DNA from: Metabacillus litoralis
Lineage (GTDB): Bacteria; Bacillota; Bacilli; Bacillales; Bacillaceae
Reading direction: 5' to 3'
Assembly: GCF_007994985.1 (NCBI RefSeq)
Contig: NZ_VOQF01000005.1
Coordinates: 186,001 to 250,000 of the forward strand
Length of the DNA: 64,000 bases
Position numbers and translations under genes: made by a program. Shown piece after piece: positions 29,137 to 39,004 of the stretch. A model generated the notes under the pieces. It worked only from the letters and a program-made list of their open reading frames with translations, ran no database searches and was not told where the DNA came from. Each line of letters opens with the position of its first letter. Position 1 is the first letter of the stretch.

Positions 29137-29263
29137 TGTATATGAGCAAATTATTAGCGTGTTTCGACTTTATTTTATACGATGGGGGTACGGCAAAATA
29201 AAGAAGACGAAGACGTATGTGTCTTCTTGTATTAGCAGATAACTAAAGTAAAGGTACTTATAA

Positions 29264-30226
<963 letters not shown>

Positions 30227-30344
30227 TGTCGAAGATTGTTTTACCAAAACGTAATTCTGTTTTAACTTTACTGTAACATGAGTGAAACAATTATGGGTTA
30301 TTATAAAGATAGTAATTGACCCCCTTTTATAAATAGACTTATTT

Positions 30345-30382
30345 GGAGCATGGGTGCCCTTTTCCTATGCTCCCCTTTTTTT
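30345..30382 (+). terminator. Terminator after trxB
   Basis: GGAGCATGGG pairs with CCTATGCTCC (one bulge), followed by a C/T-rich run ending in seven T. The stem lies about 120 bases after the trxB stop. Confidence 0.75.
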
Positions 30383-30502
30383 ATTCAACTGTTCAAAAAA
30401 ATTTCAAAAAAAATGAAACAGTTTTCTTTCCCCTTCGTATATACATATATCATCATGAAAATCACCCAGGAAAATTGTTACAAATTTAGCCAGCCATGTT
30501 CA

Positions 30503-30531
30503 TTGTTAAGACTCCTTGAAAATAGTATAAT
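30503..30531 (+). promoter_or_regulatory. SigA promoter of the yvcI-crh operon
   Basis: -35 TTGTTA (30503-30508), exactly 17 bases, then -10 TATAAT (30526-30531). It lies 92 bases before yvcI. The rest of the 30227-30622 gap holds only the trxB terminator. Confidence 0.65.
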
Positions 30532-30622
30532 AAATGAAAGTAAAATACGATGCAGATTTTCTTAAAACAAATGATATGCAAAACTATTTTGAGAATCATG
30601 TTATGAATGAGGTGAAGAATAT

Positions 30623-31081
30623 TTGCAAAGAGTAACAAATTGCGTCTTAGTAGAAGGAAATAAAGTTCTTCTCCTTCAAAAACCTAGAAGAGGCTGGTGG
30701 GTTGCACCAGGCGGTAAAATGGAGTTAGGAGAATCGATTAAAGATACAGTTACTCGTGAGTACCGCGAGGAAACAGGAATTTATATAAAAAACCCACAAC
30801 TTAAAGGGATTTTCACCTTTATTATTCAAGAAGGAAAAGAAGTTGTTTCTGAATGGATGATGTTTACCTTTTCTGCTACAGATTATCAAGGCACAAACGT
30901 GTTAGAATCTGAAGAAGGCACAATAAGGTGGCATGACATTGAGGAGATAGAAAAGCTTCCAATGGCACCAGGTGATCACCACATCTTAGATTATGTCATC
31001 AAAGGAAATGGAATGTTATATGGAACATTTACATATACACCCGATTTCGAACTAATTTCCTACCGCTTAGATCCACAGTAA
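30623..31081 (+). CDS. yvcI: NUDIX hydrolase YvcI
   Basis: 152 residues. The Nudix box is complete (GGKMELGESIKDTVTREYRE followed by ETGI), the metal-binding and catalytic part of enzymes that split nucleoside diphosphates linked to another group. The sequence WWVAPGGK just before it is typical of the MutT/YvcI branch. The TTG at 30623 is accepted as the start because GAGGTG precedes it and the N-terminus (QRVTNCVL) matches what I recall of YvcI. The substrate is not known. First gene of the rapZ-yvcK-whiA-crh cluster. Confidence 0.9.
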   Translation: MQRVTNCVLVEGNKVLLLQKPRRGWWVAPGGKMELGESIKDTVTREYREETGIYIKNPQLKGIFTFIIQEGKEVVSEWMMFTFSATDYQGTNVLESEEGTIRWHDIEEIEKLPMAPGDHHILDYVIKGNGMLYGTFTYTPDFELISYRLDPQ

Positions 31082-31210
31082 TGAAAATTAATCTGTTGCT
31101 GTTGGGATATTTTCTTCCCTATTTATAAAAACTAGTTATTTATTATGATATGTTAAAGAAAGCGAATTACAAGGTTTTTGTTACCTTTAAGCCTGCGCTT
31201 TCTTTAATAA

Positions 31211-31311
31211 AGGCACTTTTCTGAAAGAATGTTGGTTATCAGCTAGAAACTGTCAATATACAAAGCGGTTTAATCTAGTACTAAAAGCAACAACGTCTTC
31301 GAAAATAGCCT
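31211..31311 (+). mobile_element. MITE-like family M, divergent copy
   Basis: Left end AGGCACTTTTCTGAAAGAAT and right end CAACGTCTTCGAAAATAGCCT (shown in two parts: CAACGTCTTC and GAAAATAGCCT) resemble the ends of the copies at 41448 and 53918. It is about 100 bases long, so it is shortened or diverged, and no clear target duplication remains. It lies between yvcI and rapZ. Confidence 0.5.
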
Positions 31312-31339
31312 ATAAGTTGAAGAGAGGAGGAGCCTAAAA

Positions 31340-32236
31340 ATGACTGTTGAAAATCTTGATACACAACAAGAAGTACAAATGGTGATCATTACTGGTATGT
31401 CAGGTGCTGGTAAAACAGTAGCCATTCAAAGCTTTGAAGATTTAGGTTATTTTTGTGTAGATAATTTACCACCAACTCTTTTGCCAAAATTCTTAGAATT
31501 AATGAAAGAATCTGGATCTAAGATGAATAAAGTTGCTCTTGTTATGGACCTTCGAGGACGAGAGTTTTTTGATAGCTTATTTCAAGCTCTAGATGATTTA
31601 TCTGAAAAAGCGTGGTTAACACCTCATATTTTATTTCTTGATGCGAAGGATGCGGCACTAGTTACAAGATATAAAGAAACTCGCCGTTCCCATCCTTTAG
31701 CTTCAAAAGGATTACCTTTAGAAGGAATTGGGCTTGAACGGGAGCTGCTAGAGGAATTAAAGGGTAGAGCACAGCTGATCTTTGATACCTCTGATTTAAA
31801 GCCAAGAGAGCTACGAGAAAAAATTCTTAAGCAATTCTCATCGAGTGTTCAGCATACCTTTACAGTTAATGTTACTTCCTTTGGCTTCAAATATGGAGTG
31901 CCAATTGATGCTGATCTGGTATTTGATGTGAGATTTTTACCAAATCCACATTATATTGATCATATGAGACCAAAAACTGGTTTGCAGGAAGAAGTATCTT
32001 CGTATGTGTTAAAGTGGAGTGAAACACAAAAGTTTTTAGAAAAGCTCTTAGATTTACTTTCCTTTATGTTGCCTTATTATAAGCGTGAAGGAAAAAGTCA
32101 ATTAGTTGTTGCGATTGGATGTACAGGAGGACAACATCGCTCAGTTACACTGGCGGAATACATTGCAAAGCATTATAAAAATGACTATCATACTCAAGTT
32201 TCTCATAGAGATATTGAGAAAAGAAAGCAACATTAA
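31340..32236 (+). CDS. rapZ: RNase adapter protein RapZ / nucleotide-binding YvcJ
   Basis: 298 residues. Walker A GMSGAGKT is near residue 19, and the GTP/ATP-binding Walker B-like segment follows. The C-terminal half has [16 protein letters not shown], the family signature. In E. coli the homologue guides RNase E cleavage of the GlmZ small RNA; in B. subtilis YvcJ binds and hydrolyses GTP and affects competence. Ribosome site GAGGAGG precedes the ATG. It starts the conserved triplet rapZ-yvcK-whiA; yvcK begins three bases after its stop. Confidence 0.95.
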   Translation: MTVENLDTQQEVQMVIITGMSGAGKTVAIQSFEDLGYFCVDNLPPTLLPKFLELMKESGSKMNKVALVMDLRGREFFDSLFQALDDLSEKAWLTPHILFLDAKDAALVTRYKETRRSHPLASKGLPLEGIGLERELLEELKGRAQLIFDTSDLKPRELREKILKQFSSSVQHTFTVNVTSFGFKYGVPIDADLVFDVRFLPNPHYIDHMRPKTGLQEEVSSYVLKWSETQKFLEKLLDLLSFMLPYYKREGKSQLVVAIGCTGGQHRSVTLAEYIAKHYKNDYHTQVSHRDIEKRKQH

Positions 32237-32239
32237 GTA

Positions 32240-33202
32240 ATGTCAGAACAGCCTAAAGTCGTTATTTTAGGCGGTGGTACTGGTTTGTCGGTATTATTAA
32301 GAGGATTAAAAAAGTTCCCTGTTGATATTACCGCAATCGTTACTGTTGCTGATGATGGCGGGAGCTCAGGCAGGCTCCGAACTGAACTCAATATTCCTCC
32401 TCCTGGTGATATTCGCAATGTATTAGCTGCTTTATCAGATGTTGAGCCTCTTGTTGAGGAGCTTTTTCAGCATCGATTTAATAAAGGAAATAATTTAATC
32501 GGACATTCATTAGGAAACTTAATTCTAGCTGCTATGACAAATATAACAGGTGATTTTGTTCATGCAATTAGGGAAATGAGTACTGTTTTAAATGTTCGTG
32601 GAAAAGTATTACCTGCTGCAAATACAAGTGTTGTTTTAAATGCAGAAATGGAAGATGGTACAATAGTTTCTGGAGAATCTAAAATTCCCTTTTCGGGGAA
32701 AAAGATAAAAAAAGTTTTTCTTTCACCTGATGATATTGAACCACTTCCTGAAACACTAGAGGTTATTGGAGAAGCAGATTTAATTATTATTGGACCTGGA
32801 AGCTTATACACAAGTATTTTACCTAACCTTTTAGTACCAAAAATTGGGGAAGCTGTTTGTCAAGCTAAAGCTAAAAAGGTGTATATATGTAATGTAATGA
32901 CACAAGCAGGAGAAACGTTAAACTTTTCTGCAAGTGATCATGTGAGAGCTTTGTATACTCATATGAATGAGGCCTTTATGGATATTATTCTTGTAAATGA
33001 GGAAGAAATTCCAGACCATATCAAATCATTATATGAGGAAGAGCTTGCAAAGCCAGTTCACTTTGATGTAGATACATTAACCTCTCTAGGTCTTGACGTG
33101 ATAACAGATAACATTGTTTGCTATGAAAATAGTGTAATAAGGCATGACACAAATAAAGTTGCAAAGCTATTGTATGGAATTCTACAACAAGAATTAACAT
33201 AA
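32240..33202 (+). CDS. yvcK: YvcK/GlmR, UDP-sugar-binding regulator
   Basis: 320 residues, CofD-like Rossmann fold. The N-terminal VVILGGGTGLSVLLRGL and the VADDGGSSGRLR segment are family signatures. NVLAALSD and the central GPGSLYTSILPNLLV follow. In B. subtilis YvcK (GlmR) binds UDP-GlcNAc, stimulates GlmS and is needed for growth on gluconeogenic carbon, linking metabolism to cell-wall synthesis. It has little ribosome site of its own and sits three bases behind rapZ, so translation is probably coupled. Confidence 0.95.
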   Translation: MSEQPKVVILGGGTGLSVLLRGLKKFPVDITAIVTVADDGGSSGRLRTELNIPPPGDIRNVLAALSDVEPLVEELFQHRFNKGNNLIGHSLGNLILAAMTNITGDFVHAIREMSTVLNVRGKVLPAANTSVVLNAEMEDGTIVSGESKIPFSGKKIKKVFLSPDDIEPLPETLEVIGEADLIIIGPGSLYTSILPNLLVPKIGEAVCQAKAKKVYICNVMTQAGETLNFSASDHVRALYTHMNEAFMDIILVNEEEIPDHIKSLYEEELAKPVHFDVDTLTSLGLDVITDNIVCYENSVIRHDTNKVAKLLYGILQQELT

Positions 33203-33232
33203 AGCTGTTTGTGAAGGAATGGGGGTGCAGAG

Positions 33233-34183
33233 TTGTCATTTGCATCTGAAACAAAGAAAGAATTAACCAACTTAGAAATAAAGCCATGCTGTTTAAAAGC
33301 GGAATTATCAGCACTCATTCGAATGAATGGCTCCCTGAGCTTTTCAAATCGAAAGGTCATTTTAGATATACAAACTGAAAACGCTGCGATTGCAAGAAGA
33401 ATCTACACTTTATTAAAGAAACAATATGTTGTATCAGTTGAGCTTCTTGTTCGAAAGAAAATGAGATTAAAAAAGAACAATGTCTATATTGTGCGTCTAG
33501 TTGAAAATGCACGCACAACTCTAGAGGACTTAGATATTTTAGATGAAGGTTTTACCTTTTTTAGAAGTATTTCAGAAAACCTTGTTAAAAAGAAATGCTG
33601 TAAACGCTCTTATATAAGAGGGGCATTCCTTGCAGGTGGCTCTGTTAACAATCCTGAAACATCTTCTTATCATCTTGAAATATTCTCCCTTTACAAAGAA
33701 CACAACGATTCACTTTGCGAGCTAATGAATACATTTGATTTGAATAGTAAAACACTAGAGCGCAAAAAAGGCTTTATCACTTATCTAAAGGAAGCAGAAA
33801 AAATCACAGAACTTTTAAATGTGATTGGCGCACACCAAGCATTGCTTCGCTTTGAGGATGTTCGCATCATTCGAGATATGAGAAACTCTGTAAATCGCTT
33901 AGTCAACTGCGAAACAGCAAATCTTAATAAAACAATAGGTGCTGCACTAAGACAGGTAGAAAATATCCGTTTTATTGATGAGCGAATTGGTTTAGATGCA
34001 TTACCAGACAAACTTCGTGAAATCGCAAGGCTACGTGTAGAATATCAGGATGTTACACTGAAAGAGCTAGGAGAAATGGTCTCAAGCGGTACGATTAGTA
34101 AATCAGGAATCAATCATCGCTTACGCAAACTAGATCAAATAGCTGAACAAATAAGAACAGGACAGCCATTGTCACTAAAATAA
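33233..34183 (+). CDS. whiA: WhiA, DNA-binding sporulation/division regulator
   Basis: 316 residues. The N-terminal half resembles a LAGLIDADG-type homing-endonuclease fold without catalytic residues ([20 protein letters not shown]). The C-terminal part holds the WhiA helix-turn-helix ([20 protein letters not shown] then HRLRK). In Bacillus it affects cell division and chromosome segregation. The TTG at 33233 is the start: GGGGGTG lies a few bases upstream and the N-terminus ([14 protein letters not shown]) is the conserved one. Confidence 0.95.
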   Translation: MSFASETKKELTNLEIKPCCLKAELSALIRMNGSLSFSNRKVILDIQTENAAIARRIYTLLKKQYVVSVELLVRKKMRLKKNNVYIVRLVENARTTLEDLDILDEGFTFFRSISENLVKKKCCKRSYIRGAFLAGGSVNNPETSSYHLEIFSLYKEHNDSLCELMNTFDLNSKTLERKKGFITYLKEAEKITELLNVIGAHQALLRFEDVRIIRDMRNSVNRLVNCETANLNKTIGAALRQVENIRFIDERIGLDALPDKLREIARLRVEYQDVTLKELGEMVSSGTISKSGINHRLRKLDQIAEQIRTGQPLSLK

Positions 34184-34213
34184 AAATGAGAATAGGGAAG
34201 AGGAGAGATTATT

Positions 34214-34471
34214 ATGGTTGAAAAACAAGTAGAAGTACAACTAAAAACAGGCTTACAAGCACGTCCAGCAGCATTATTTGTACAAGAGGCAAACCGTTTT
34301 ACATCAGATGTATTTTTAGAAAAAGACGGAAAAAAGGTTAATGCAAAAAGCATCATGGGATTAATGAGCTTAGCTGTTAGCTCTGGATCAGTTATCAAAC
34401 TAATCGCAGATGGCAACGACGAGCAAGAAGCTGTTGATACATTAGCTACTTATGTACAGCAAGAGGGATAA
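34214..34471 (+). CDS. crh: Catabolite repression HPr-like protein
   Basis: 85 residues, HPr fold. Residue 15 is Gln (TGLQARPAAL) instead of the phosphotransferase histidine, so it cannot take part in sugar phosphotransfer. Ser46 is present (KSIMGLMSLAV), the site used by HprK. Seryl-phosphorylated Crh assists CcpA in carbon catabolite repression. These two residues distinguish Crh from HPr. GAGGAGAG precedes the ATG. It ends the yvcI-crh operon; hprK is at 14455. Confidence 0.97.
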   Translation: MVEKQVEVQLKTGLQARPAALFVQEANRFTSDVFLEKDGKKVNAKSIMGLMSLAVSSGSVIKLIADGNDEQEAVDTLATYVQQEG

Positions 34472-34483
34472 GATAAGAAAACG

Positions 34484-34514
34484 GGCTGATTCTTAATTGA
34501 ATTGGCCTTTTTTA
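34484..34514 (+). terminator. Terminator after crh
   Basis: GGCTGATTC pairs with GAATTGGCC (one G-T), followed by six or more T. Confidence 0.75.
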
Positions 34515-34716
34515 TTTGGGTTTGGTGGTTTTGATTGGGGGTTTCGAGTGAAATTGGAGTGGAGAGATGGATTTCTGACCACAATTGGTGGTATTTACAC
34601 CAAATAATTGAGCTGAAAGTACTTAAGATGTCTTAAAAGTTCTAACATGCACTTGTGTAACCGTATACAAGCTAGCTGATCACACCTTTTACTCCACCAA
34701 AAAGAGCGGTACGGAA

Positions 34717-34811
34717 ATTTTATCAGCGATTTTCCGGATTTATCATCGATTCTGGAAATTTATCATCGATTTTTCGTATTTATCATCGATTAGACATTTT
34801 TCGACAAAAAC
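34717..34811 (-). repeat. 20-bp-period array, copy A2 (4 units)
   Basis: On the minus strand the leader TTTTGTCGAAAAATGTCT is followed by four units AATCGNTGATAAA/T plus six variable bases; the CGATT cores end at 34731, 34751, 34771 and 34791 on the plus strand. It lies directly 3' of the clpP terminator and points the same way as clpP. Confidence 0.8.
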
Positions 34812-34840
34812 CTCATCCAAATCAACGGATAGCTCAAACT

Positions 34841-34878
34841 AAAAAACGGAGCCGTTACCCAAAGGCAATAGCTCCGTT
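34841..34878 (-). terminator. Terminator after clpP
   Basis: On the minus strand AACGGAGC pairs with GGCTCCGTT and runs into TTTTT. Confidence 0.88.
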
Positions 34879-34897
34879 CCATCATTACTAATACTAA

Positions 34898-35491
34898 TTA
34901 TTTATTTAACGTGTTACGATCTAATACTTTATCAATTAAACCGTACTCTAAAGCGCGATCTGCTGTCATAAAGTTATCACGTTCTGTATCTTTTTCAATC
35001 ACATCTAGTGGTTGACCAGTGCGATCTGAAAGGATTTTGTTTAATTTGTCACGCAAGAAAAGGATACGCTTAGCTGCGATTTCAATTTCAGTTGCTTGAC
35101 CTTGTGCGCCACCTAATGGTTGGTGAATCATTACTTCACTGTTAGGAAGTGCATAACGTTTACCTTTGTCACCAGCTGCAAGTAAGAATGCACCCATAGA
35201 TGCAGCCATACCGATACAGATTGTTGATACACTTGGCTTAATGAACTGCATTGTATCATAAATTGCCATACCAGCAGTGATTGATCCACCAGGACTGTTT
35301 ATGTAGATTGAGATGTCCTTCTCAGGATCTTCTGCTTCTAGAAATAGTAATTGTGATACAATTGAGTTTGCTACATTATCATCAATACCGCTACCAAGCA
35401 TGATGATACGATCTTTTAATAGACGAGAGTAAATGTCATACGCACGCTCTCCGCGATTTGTTTGTTCAATAACTGTAGGGATTAAATTCAT
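34898..35491 (-). CDS. clpP: ATP-dependent Clp protease proteolytic subunit
   Basis: ClpP, the barrel-shaped serine peptidase that works with ClpC, ClpX or ClpE. 197 residues. Catalytic Ser is in [13 protein letters not shown] (about residue 97), His in [13 protein letters not shown] (about 122), and Asp in ERDNFM (about 171). The ATG at 35491 is used because GAAGGAGG is well placed and the N-terminus ([20 protein letters not shown]) is canonical; the longer frame starting at 35548 adds an unrelated leader. A CtsR box overlaps its promoter. Confidence 0.98.
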   Translation of the reverse strand: MNLIPTVIEQTNRGERAYDIYSRLLKDRIIMLGSGIDDNVANSIVSQLLFLEAEDPEKDISIYINSPGGSITAGMAIYDTMQFIKPSVSTICIGMAASMGAFLLAAGDKGKRYALPNSEVMIHQPLGGAQGQATEIEIAAKRILFLRDKLNKILSDRTGQPLDVIEKDTERDNFMTADRALEYGLIDKVLDRNTLNK

Positions 35492-35521
35492 TATTATTCC
35501 TCCTTCATGATAAGAAAGATT

Positions 35522-35542
35522 TGTTCTAATACTATTAGAACA
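35522..35542 (-). promoter_or_regulatory. Perfect palindrome in the clpP leader
   Basis: TGTTCTAATA and TATTAGAACA are perfect reverse complements around one central base. The site lies between the -10 and the ribosome site of clpP, so it is either an operator or a hairpin at the 5' end of the mRNA. Its reader is unknown. Confidence 0.5.
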
Positions 35543-35573
35543 GCACATAGATTTGTATTACTTATGTATTTCC

Positions 35574-35603
35574 ATCATACAACTATGGTCAATAAAGGTC
35601 AAA
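35574..35603 (-). promoter_or_regulatory. clpP promoter with CtsR operator
   Basis: On the minus strand, -35 TTGACC (35597-35602) and -10 TATGAT (35574-35579) are 17 bases apart. On the plus strand 35587-35603 reads GGTCAATAAAGGTCAAA, the CtsR heptad direct repeat with one mismatch. CtsR represses clp genes in unstressed cells. Confidence 0.85.
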
Positions 35604-35845
35604 CGAAAAGCATGCTGCTTTTGATCTTTTTAACTTAGTCAATCTTTCTATGTATGTATATGTACTCTGTAAGCATAACATGTAAACATGATTCCCATAT
35701 TTTTTATATTTCAAACAGTTGATTGAAATGTTAGTTTATCGTTGAATGAACTACAAGATCCCAATAGTGAGGGATAAAAAGACAGTTGAAATTAAAGAGA
35801 AGTTGCCGTATAATTTTCAGGTATTGATAGTTATATAGTTATAAT

Positions 35846-35921
35846 GCGCTCGTAGCTCAGTAGGATAGAGCGGTGGTTTCCGGTACCACGTCTGCCGGGG
35901 GTTCGAATCCCTCCGAGCGCG
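35846..35921 (+). tRNA. tRNA-Arg (anticodon CCG)
   Basis: Cloverleaf is clear: acceptor GCGCTCG / CGAGCGC, D-arm with AGCTCAGTAGGATAGAGC, anticodon stem GTGGT / ACCAC around loop TTCCGGT (CCG), and T-arm GGGGGTTCGAATCCCTC. The discriminator is G. CCA is not encoded. A terminator follows at 35933. Confidence 0.95.
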
Positions 35922-35932
35922 CTAACTTATTT

Positions 35933-35960
35933 AGCAGGGGAATTCTTCCTTGCTATTTTT
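35933..35960 (+). terminator. Terminator after tRNA-Arg
   Basis: AGCA..GGAA pairs with TTCC..TGCT, followed by ATTTTT. Confidence 0.7.
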
Positions 35961-36088
35961 ATTGAACTGAAGCAGCATCTTTCCTTATATCTTTGCATTA
36001 TTTCAATACTTCTACATAAAAATATACTATCATCAAGGATTGTAGCAGCTACGGATTGTTACTAAAATCATAAACATGTAAAATAAAA

Positions 36089-36102
36089 TGTAAACGCTTA
36101 CT
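36089..36102 (+). promoter_or_regulatory. cre site (CcpA) upstream of rpoN
   Basis: TGTAAACGCTTACT agrees with the Bacillus cre consensus TGWAARCGYTWNCW at every position. It lies 66 bases before rpoN. In B. subtilis sigL is repressed by CcpA, so this is expected. Confidence 0.8.
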
Positions 36103-36167
36103 AACATTCAACCATCAATAACACTTTTTATCATTTTTGTGTAAAATAGAAACCAGGGGGGAACAAA

Positions 36168-37460
36168 ATGAGAATTGGGTTAGTACAAGAGCAGTCTTTA
36201 AAATTAAATATGACTCAAGAGCTACAGCAAGCCATTGCTTTGCTTCAATATTCCTCAGCAGATCTTCTTTCCTATGTCCATGAATTAGCAATGGAAAATC
36301 CACTAATCGAAGTAAAAGAAACCTACAGATCTCCATACAGACAAGTAAGTAAGAATTCAGATAAGCAATCTTTTATTGAAAATACGTGTAAAGAGAAAGC
36401 GAGCTTGCGAGAACATTTGCGATCACAGCTTATTGATTTTCATCTAGAGAAGAAAGACAGAGATTGTTTAAGTTTATTAATTGATGCGATCGATTCAAAT
36501 GGATATTTGAAGGATTGTCTAAAGGATTTGGCCAGTGTTATCGATGTGTCAGAAGAATTTTTAGAAAGTAAATTATATTTTCTTCAAAGCTTAGAACCAG
36601 CTGGAGTAGGTGCGAGGTCTCTTCAAGAGTGTATTTTACTGCAGTTGCGTAGATTACCTGCAAGGAATTATTTAGCGGAAACAATTGTTGAGCAGCATTT
36701 TCAAGCTTTTGCAGAAAAATCTTGGAAAGAGCTTTCTAAAAGGTTGAAAATCAAAATTATTGAGATTCAAGCTATTCATGAGCTTATCAAAAAGCTGGAG
36801 CCAAGACCAGGCTTGAAATATGAAAGTGATGACATGTCATATGTCACACCAGATATGACGATTGAAAAGGTTGATCATAAGCTTCATATTATTTACCATG
36901 ATGAATTGATGCCACAGCTGATTATTCATCATCCATTACAAAGTGATGAAGCTGTAAAAGAAGAGAATGATACGAGAGACTATTATTCTAAGAAACTAAC
37001 TCAGGGGAAATGGCTTCAACGAGCTATTCAGCAAAGAAAAGAAACAATGGTGAATGTAATGAGAGTGATTGTTGAGAAACAGGAGGATTTTTTCATAAAA
37101 GGAAGAAGTTTTCTAAAGCCTTTAACCTTGAAATCTATTGCAGATCTTCTTGATGTTCATGAATCAACAGTAAGTCGAGCAGTGAAAGATAAATATGTGC
37201 AAACACCTCATGGTCTTATTAGTATGAAAACCTTCTTTTCCACAAAAATAGATGAAGATAAGGGAGATGTATCTTCTGCAGCTGTAAAAATAAAGCTGGC
37301 TGAAATCATTTCATCAGAAAATAAACAGAAACCATTATCAGATCAAAAATTAGCGAATCTACTAAAAAATGATTATGATATTAGAATATCAAGAAGAACA
37401 GTGACAAAATATAGAGAGCAATTAAATATTCCTACCTCTGCCGTTAGAAAAGAATACTAG
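36168..37460 (+). CDS. rpoN: RNA polymerase sigma-54 factor (SigL)
   Basis: Sigma-54, used in Bacillus for levanase, acetoin, arginine and branched-chain keto acid catabolism together with enhancer-binding activators. 430 residues. Region I is the Gln/Leu-rich N-terminus (LKLNMTQELQQAIALLQYS). The core-binding domain follows. The helix-turn-helix is TLKSIADLLDVHESTVSRAV, and the C-terminal RpoN box is present in slightly altered form (ISRRTVTKYREQLNI). Ribosome site GGGGGG precedes the ATG, and a cre site lies upstream. Confidence 0.95.
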   Translation: MRIGLVQEQSLKLNMTQELQQAIALLQYSSADLLSYVHELAMENPLIEVKETYRSPYRQVSKNSDKQSFIENTCKEKASLREHLRSQLIDFHLEKKDRDCLSLLIDAIDSNGYLKDCLKDLASVIDVSEEFLESKLYFLQSLEPAGVGARSLQECILLQLRRLPARNYLAETIVEQHFQAFAEKSWKELSKRLKIKIIEIQAIHELIKKLEPRPGLKYESDDMSYVTPDMTIEKVDHKLHIIYHDELMPQLIIHHPLQSDEAVKEENDTRDYYSKKLTQGKWLQRAIQQRKETMVNVMRVIVEKQEDFFIKGRSFLKPLTLKSIADLLDVHESTVSRAVKDKYVQTPHGLISMKTFFSTKIDEDKGDVSSAAVKIKLAEIISSENKQKPLSDQKLANLLKNDYDIRISRRTVTKYREQLNIPTSAVRKEY

Positions 37461-37494
37461 CTGCTAAATAGCTTTGAAAGTGATGTGCCCGACT

Positions 37495-37728
37495 ATGAAA
37501 AAAGTAATTTTTTATTCAAAAGAAAATTGTCCTTTATGTGATAAAGGGTTAGGAGTGTTAAAAGAGGTTCAAAAAGAAATCTCATTTCAGTATGAAGTTG
37601 TCGATATTTATAAAGATGATGCATTGTTAGAGCTATATCAAATCATGATTCCTGTTGTGAAAATTGATGAAGAAATCGTTTCTTATGGAATTTTGGATAA
37701 AGATGTAATAAGAAAGCGTTTACTTTAA
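37495..37728 (+). CDS. Glutaredoxin-like (DUF836-type) protein
   Basis: 77 residues with a thioredoxin fold. The redox motif CPLC is in YSKENCPLCDKG near residue 11, and the cis-proline is in IMIPVVKI near residue 53. It lies between rpoN and cggR, as in many Bacillus relatives but not, as far as I recall, in B. subtilis 168. The start at 37495 has AAAGTGATG upstream; the ATG at 37483 is an alternative that would add four residues. The physiological partner is unknown. Confidence 0.8.
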   Translation: MKKVIFYSKENCPLCDKGLGVLKEVQKEISFQYEVVDIYKDDALLELYQIMIPVVKIDEEIVSYGILDKDVIRKRLL

Positions 37729-37746
37729 AAATTAGAGAAAGATTTC

Positions 37747-37775
37747 TTGAATAAGCAAATTTACCCTGTTAAAAT
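37747..37775 (+). promoter_or_regulatory. cggR-gapA promoter
   Basis: -35 TTGAAT (37747-37752), 17-base spacer, -10 TAAAAT (37770-37775). It is followed by the CggR operator, as in B. subtilis. Confidence 0.75.
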
Positions 37776-37807
37776 GAAATTGTAGCAGGGAGATTTTTTT
37801 TTGAGAA

Positions 37808-37846
37808 GGTGGGACATAATAAGTCTCAGTGGGACGAATGAAGTCC
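37808..37846 (+). promoter_or_regulatory. CggR operator
   Basis: Two direct repeats: GTGGGAC-ATAATA-AGTC and GTGGGAC-GAATGA-AGTCC, 20 bases apart, downstream of the -10 and before the cggR start. This matches the known tandem operator layout in B. subtilis, where CggR blocks transcription of the glycolytic operon until fructose-1,6-bisphosphate binds. Confidence 0.9.
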
Positions 37847-37872
37847 ATGCCGGCTCAGAAAGGGATGGCAAA

Positions 37873-38892
37873 ATGAAATCATTAATAGAAGCACAGAAAA
37901 AATTATTGCCAGACCTACTACAGGTTATGCAAAAACGTTATCAAATTCTTCAATACATAAGATTGATGCAGCCGATTGGAAGAAGAAGTCTCTCAACTAG
38001 CCTTGGGTTAAGTGAACGGATCTTGAGAAATGAAGTTCAATTTCTGAAAGATCAGAATTTAATCGATATTCACACCTCTGGCATGACTTTAACGGATGAA
38101 GGCTCATCATCACTAAAGCTTCTAGAAGAAATGATGAAGGATGTTTTAGGATTATCTTCTCTGGAAAATAAATTAAAAGAGAAATTTAATCTGAATCGAG
38201 TCATAGTCGTTTCTGGCAATAGTGATGAATCACCATGGGTGAAAAAAGAAATGGGAAGAGCATGTGTAACATGTATAAAAGAGCGATTAATCGGTAAAAA
38301 TATCGTCGCTGTTACTGGTGGAACAACTCTAGCAGCTGTTGCTGAGATGATGACACCTGATAGTAAAAATCGCGAAATTCTTTTTGTACCGGCTCGCGGT
38401 GGCTTAGGTGAAACAGTGGAAAATCAAGCAAACACAATTTGCGCTAAAATGGCAGTGCGTGCGAGTGGGATTTATCGACTTCTCCATGTCCCAGATCAGC
38501 TTAGTAAAGATGCCTATGAATCAATTATTGAAGAACCCTCAATAAAAGAGCTTTTAGCTATAGTGAAATCCTCAAGTATGGTTGTTCATGGAATAGGAGA
38601 CGCTAAAACAATGGCAGAGCGCCGGAAAACTCCGGAAGCAGATTTCCAGAAGATTCACAATGGAAATGCTGTCGCAGAAGCGTTTGGCTATTATTTTGAT
38701 CAAGAGGGTGACATTGTACATAAAGTGAAAACAGTAGGGATACAGCTTGATGACATTGAAGAGGTACCAAATGTAATCGCGGTTGCAGGTGGGGCATCAA
38801 AAGCAAAGGCAATCCAAGCTTATATGAAACAAGCTTTAGATTCTGTTCTTATTACAGATGAAGGAGCAGCAAACGAGTTAATAAGGGACTAA
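37873..38892 (+). CDS. cggR: Central glycolytic genes regulator
   Basis: CggR, SorC/DeoR-type repressor of gapA and the genes behind it. 339 residues. The N-terminal winged helix (QPIGRRSLSTSLGLSERILR) binds DNA. The sugar-binding effector domain (from about residue 90) shows VVSGNSDESPWVKKEMGRAC, VTGGTTLAAVAEM and FVPARGGLGE. The ATG at 37873 is used because AAAGGG precedes it and the N-terminus (MKSLIEAQKKLLPDLL) is conserved; the open frame further upstream runs through its own operator. gapA follows 112 bases later. Confidence 0.97.
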   Translation: MKSLIEAQKKLLPDLLQVMQKRYQILQYIRLMQPIGRRSLSTSLGLSERILRNEVQFLKDQNLIDIHTSGMTLTDEGSSSLKLLEEMMKDVLGLSSLENKLKEKFNLNRVIVVSGNSDESPWVKKEMGRACVTCIKERLIGKNIVAVTGGTTLAAVAEMMTPDSKNREILFVPARGGLGETVENQANTICAKMAVRASGIYRLLHVPDQLSKDAYESIIEEPSIKELLAIVKSSSMVVHGIGDAKTMAERRKTPEADFQKIHNGNAVAEAFGYYFDQEGDIVHKVKTVGIQLDDIEEVPNVIAVAGGASKAKAIQAYMKQALDSVLITDEGAANELIRD

Positions 38893-39004
38893 TACTCCCT
38901 GATTATATATGTTTACCTTTCCTACTCGAGAGGGAAACAACTAACTTAGTAGTATTGTTCAAAGGTACATAACCGAAGAACAAAATTAAAGGAGGAAATT
39001 AATC

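Noticed and set aside
28965-29201. Open frame with internal amino-acid repeat (RLMLVGAEQ twice)
   Set aside because: The repeat is just the tandem hairpin elements B1/B2 read in one frame.
30350-30565. 71-codon open frame upstream of yvcI
   Set aside because: It starts inside the trxB terminator, covers a consensus promoter, and has no family likeness.
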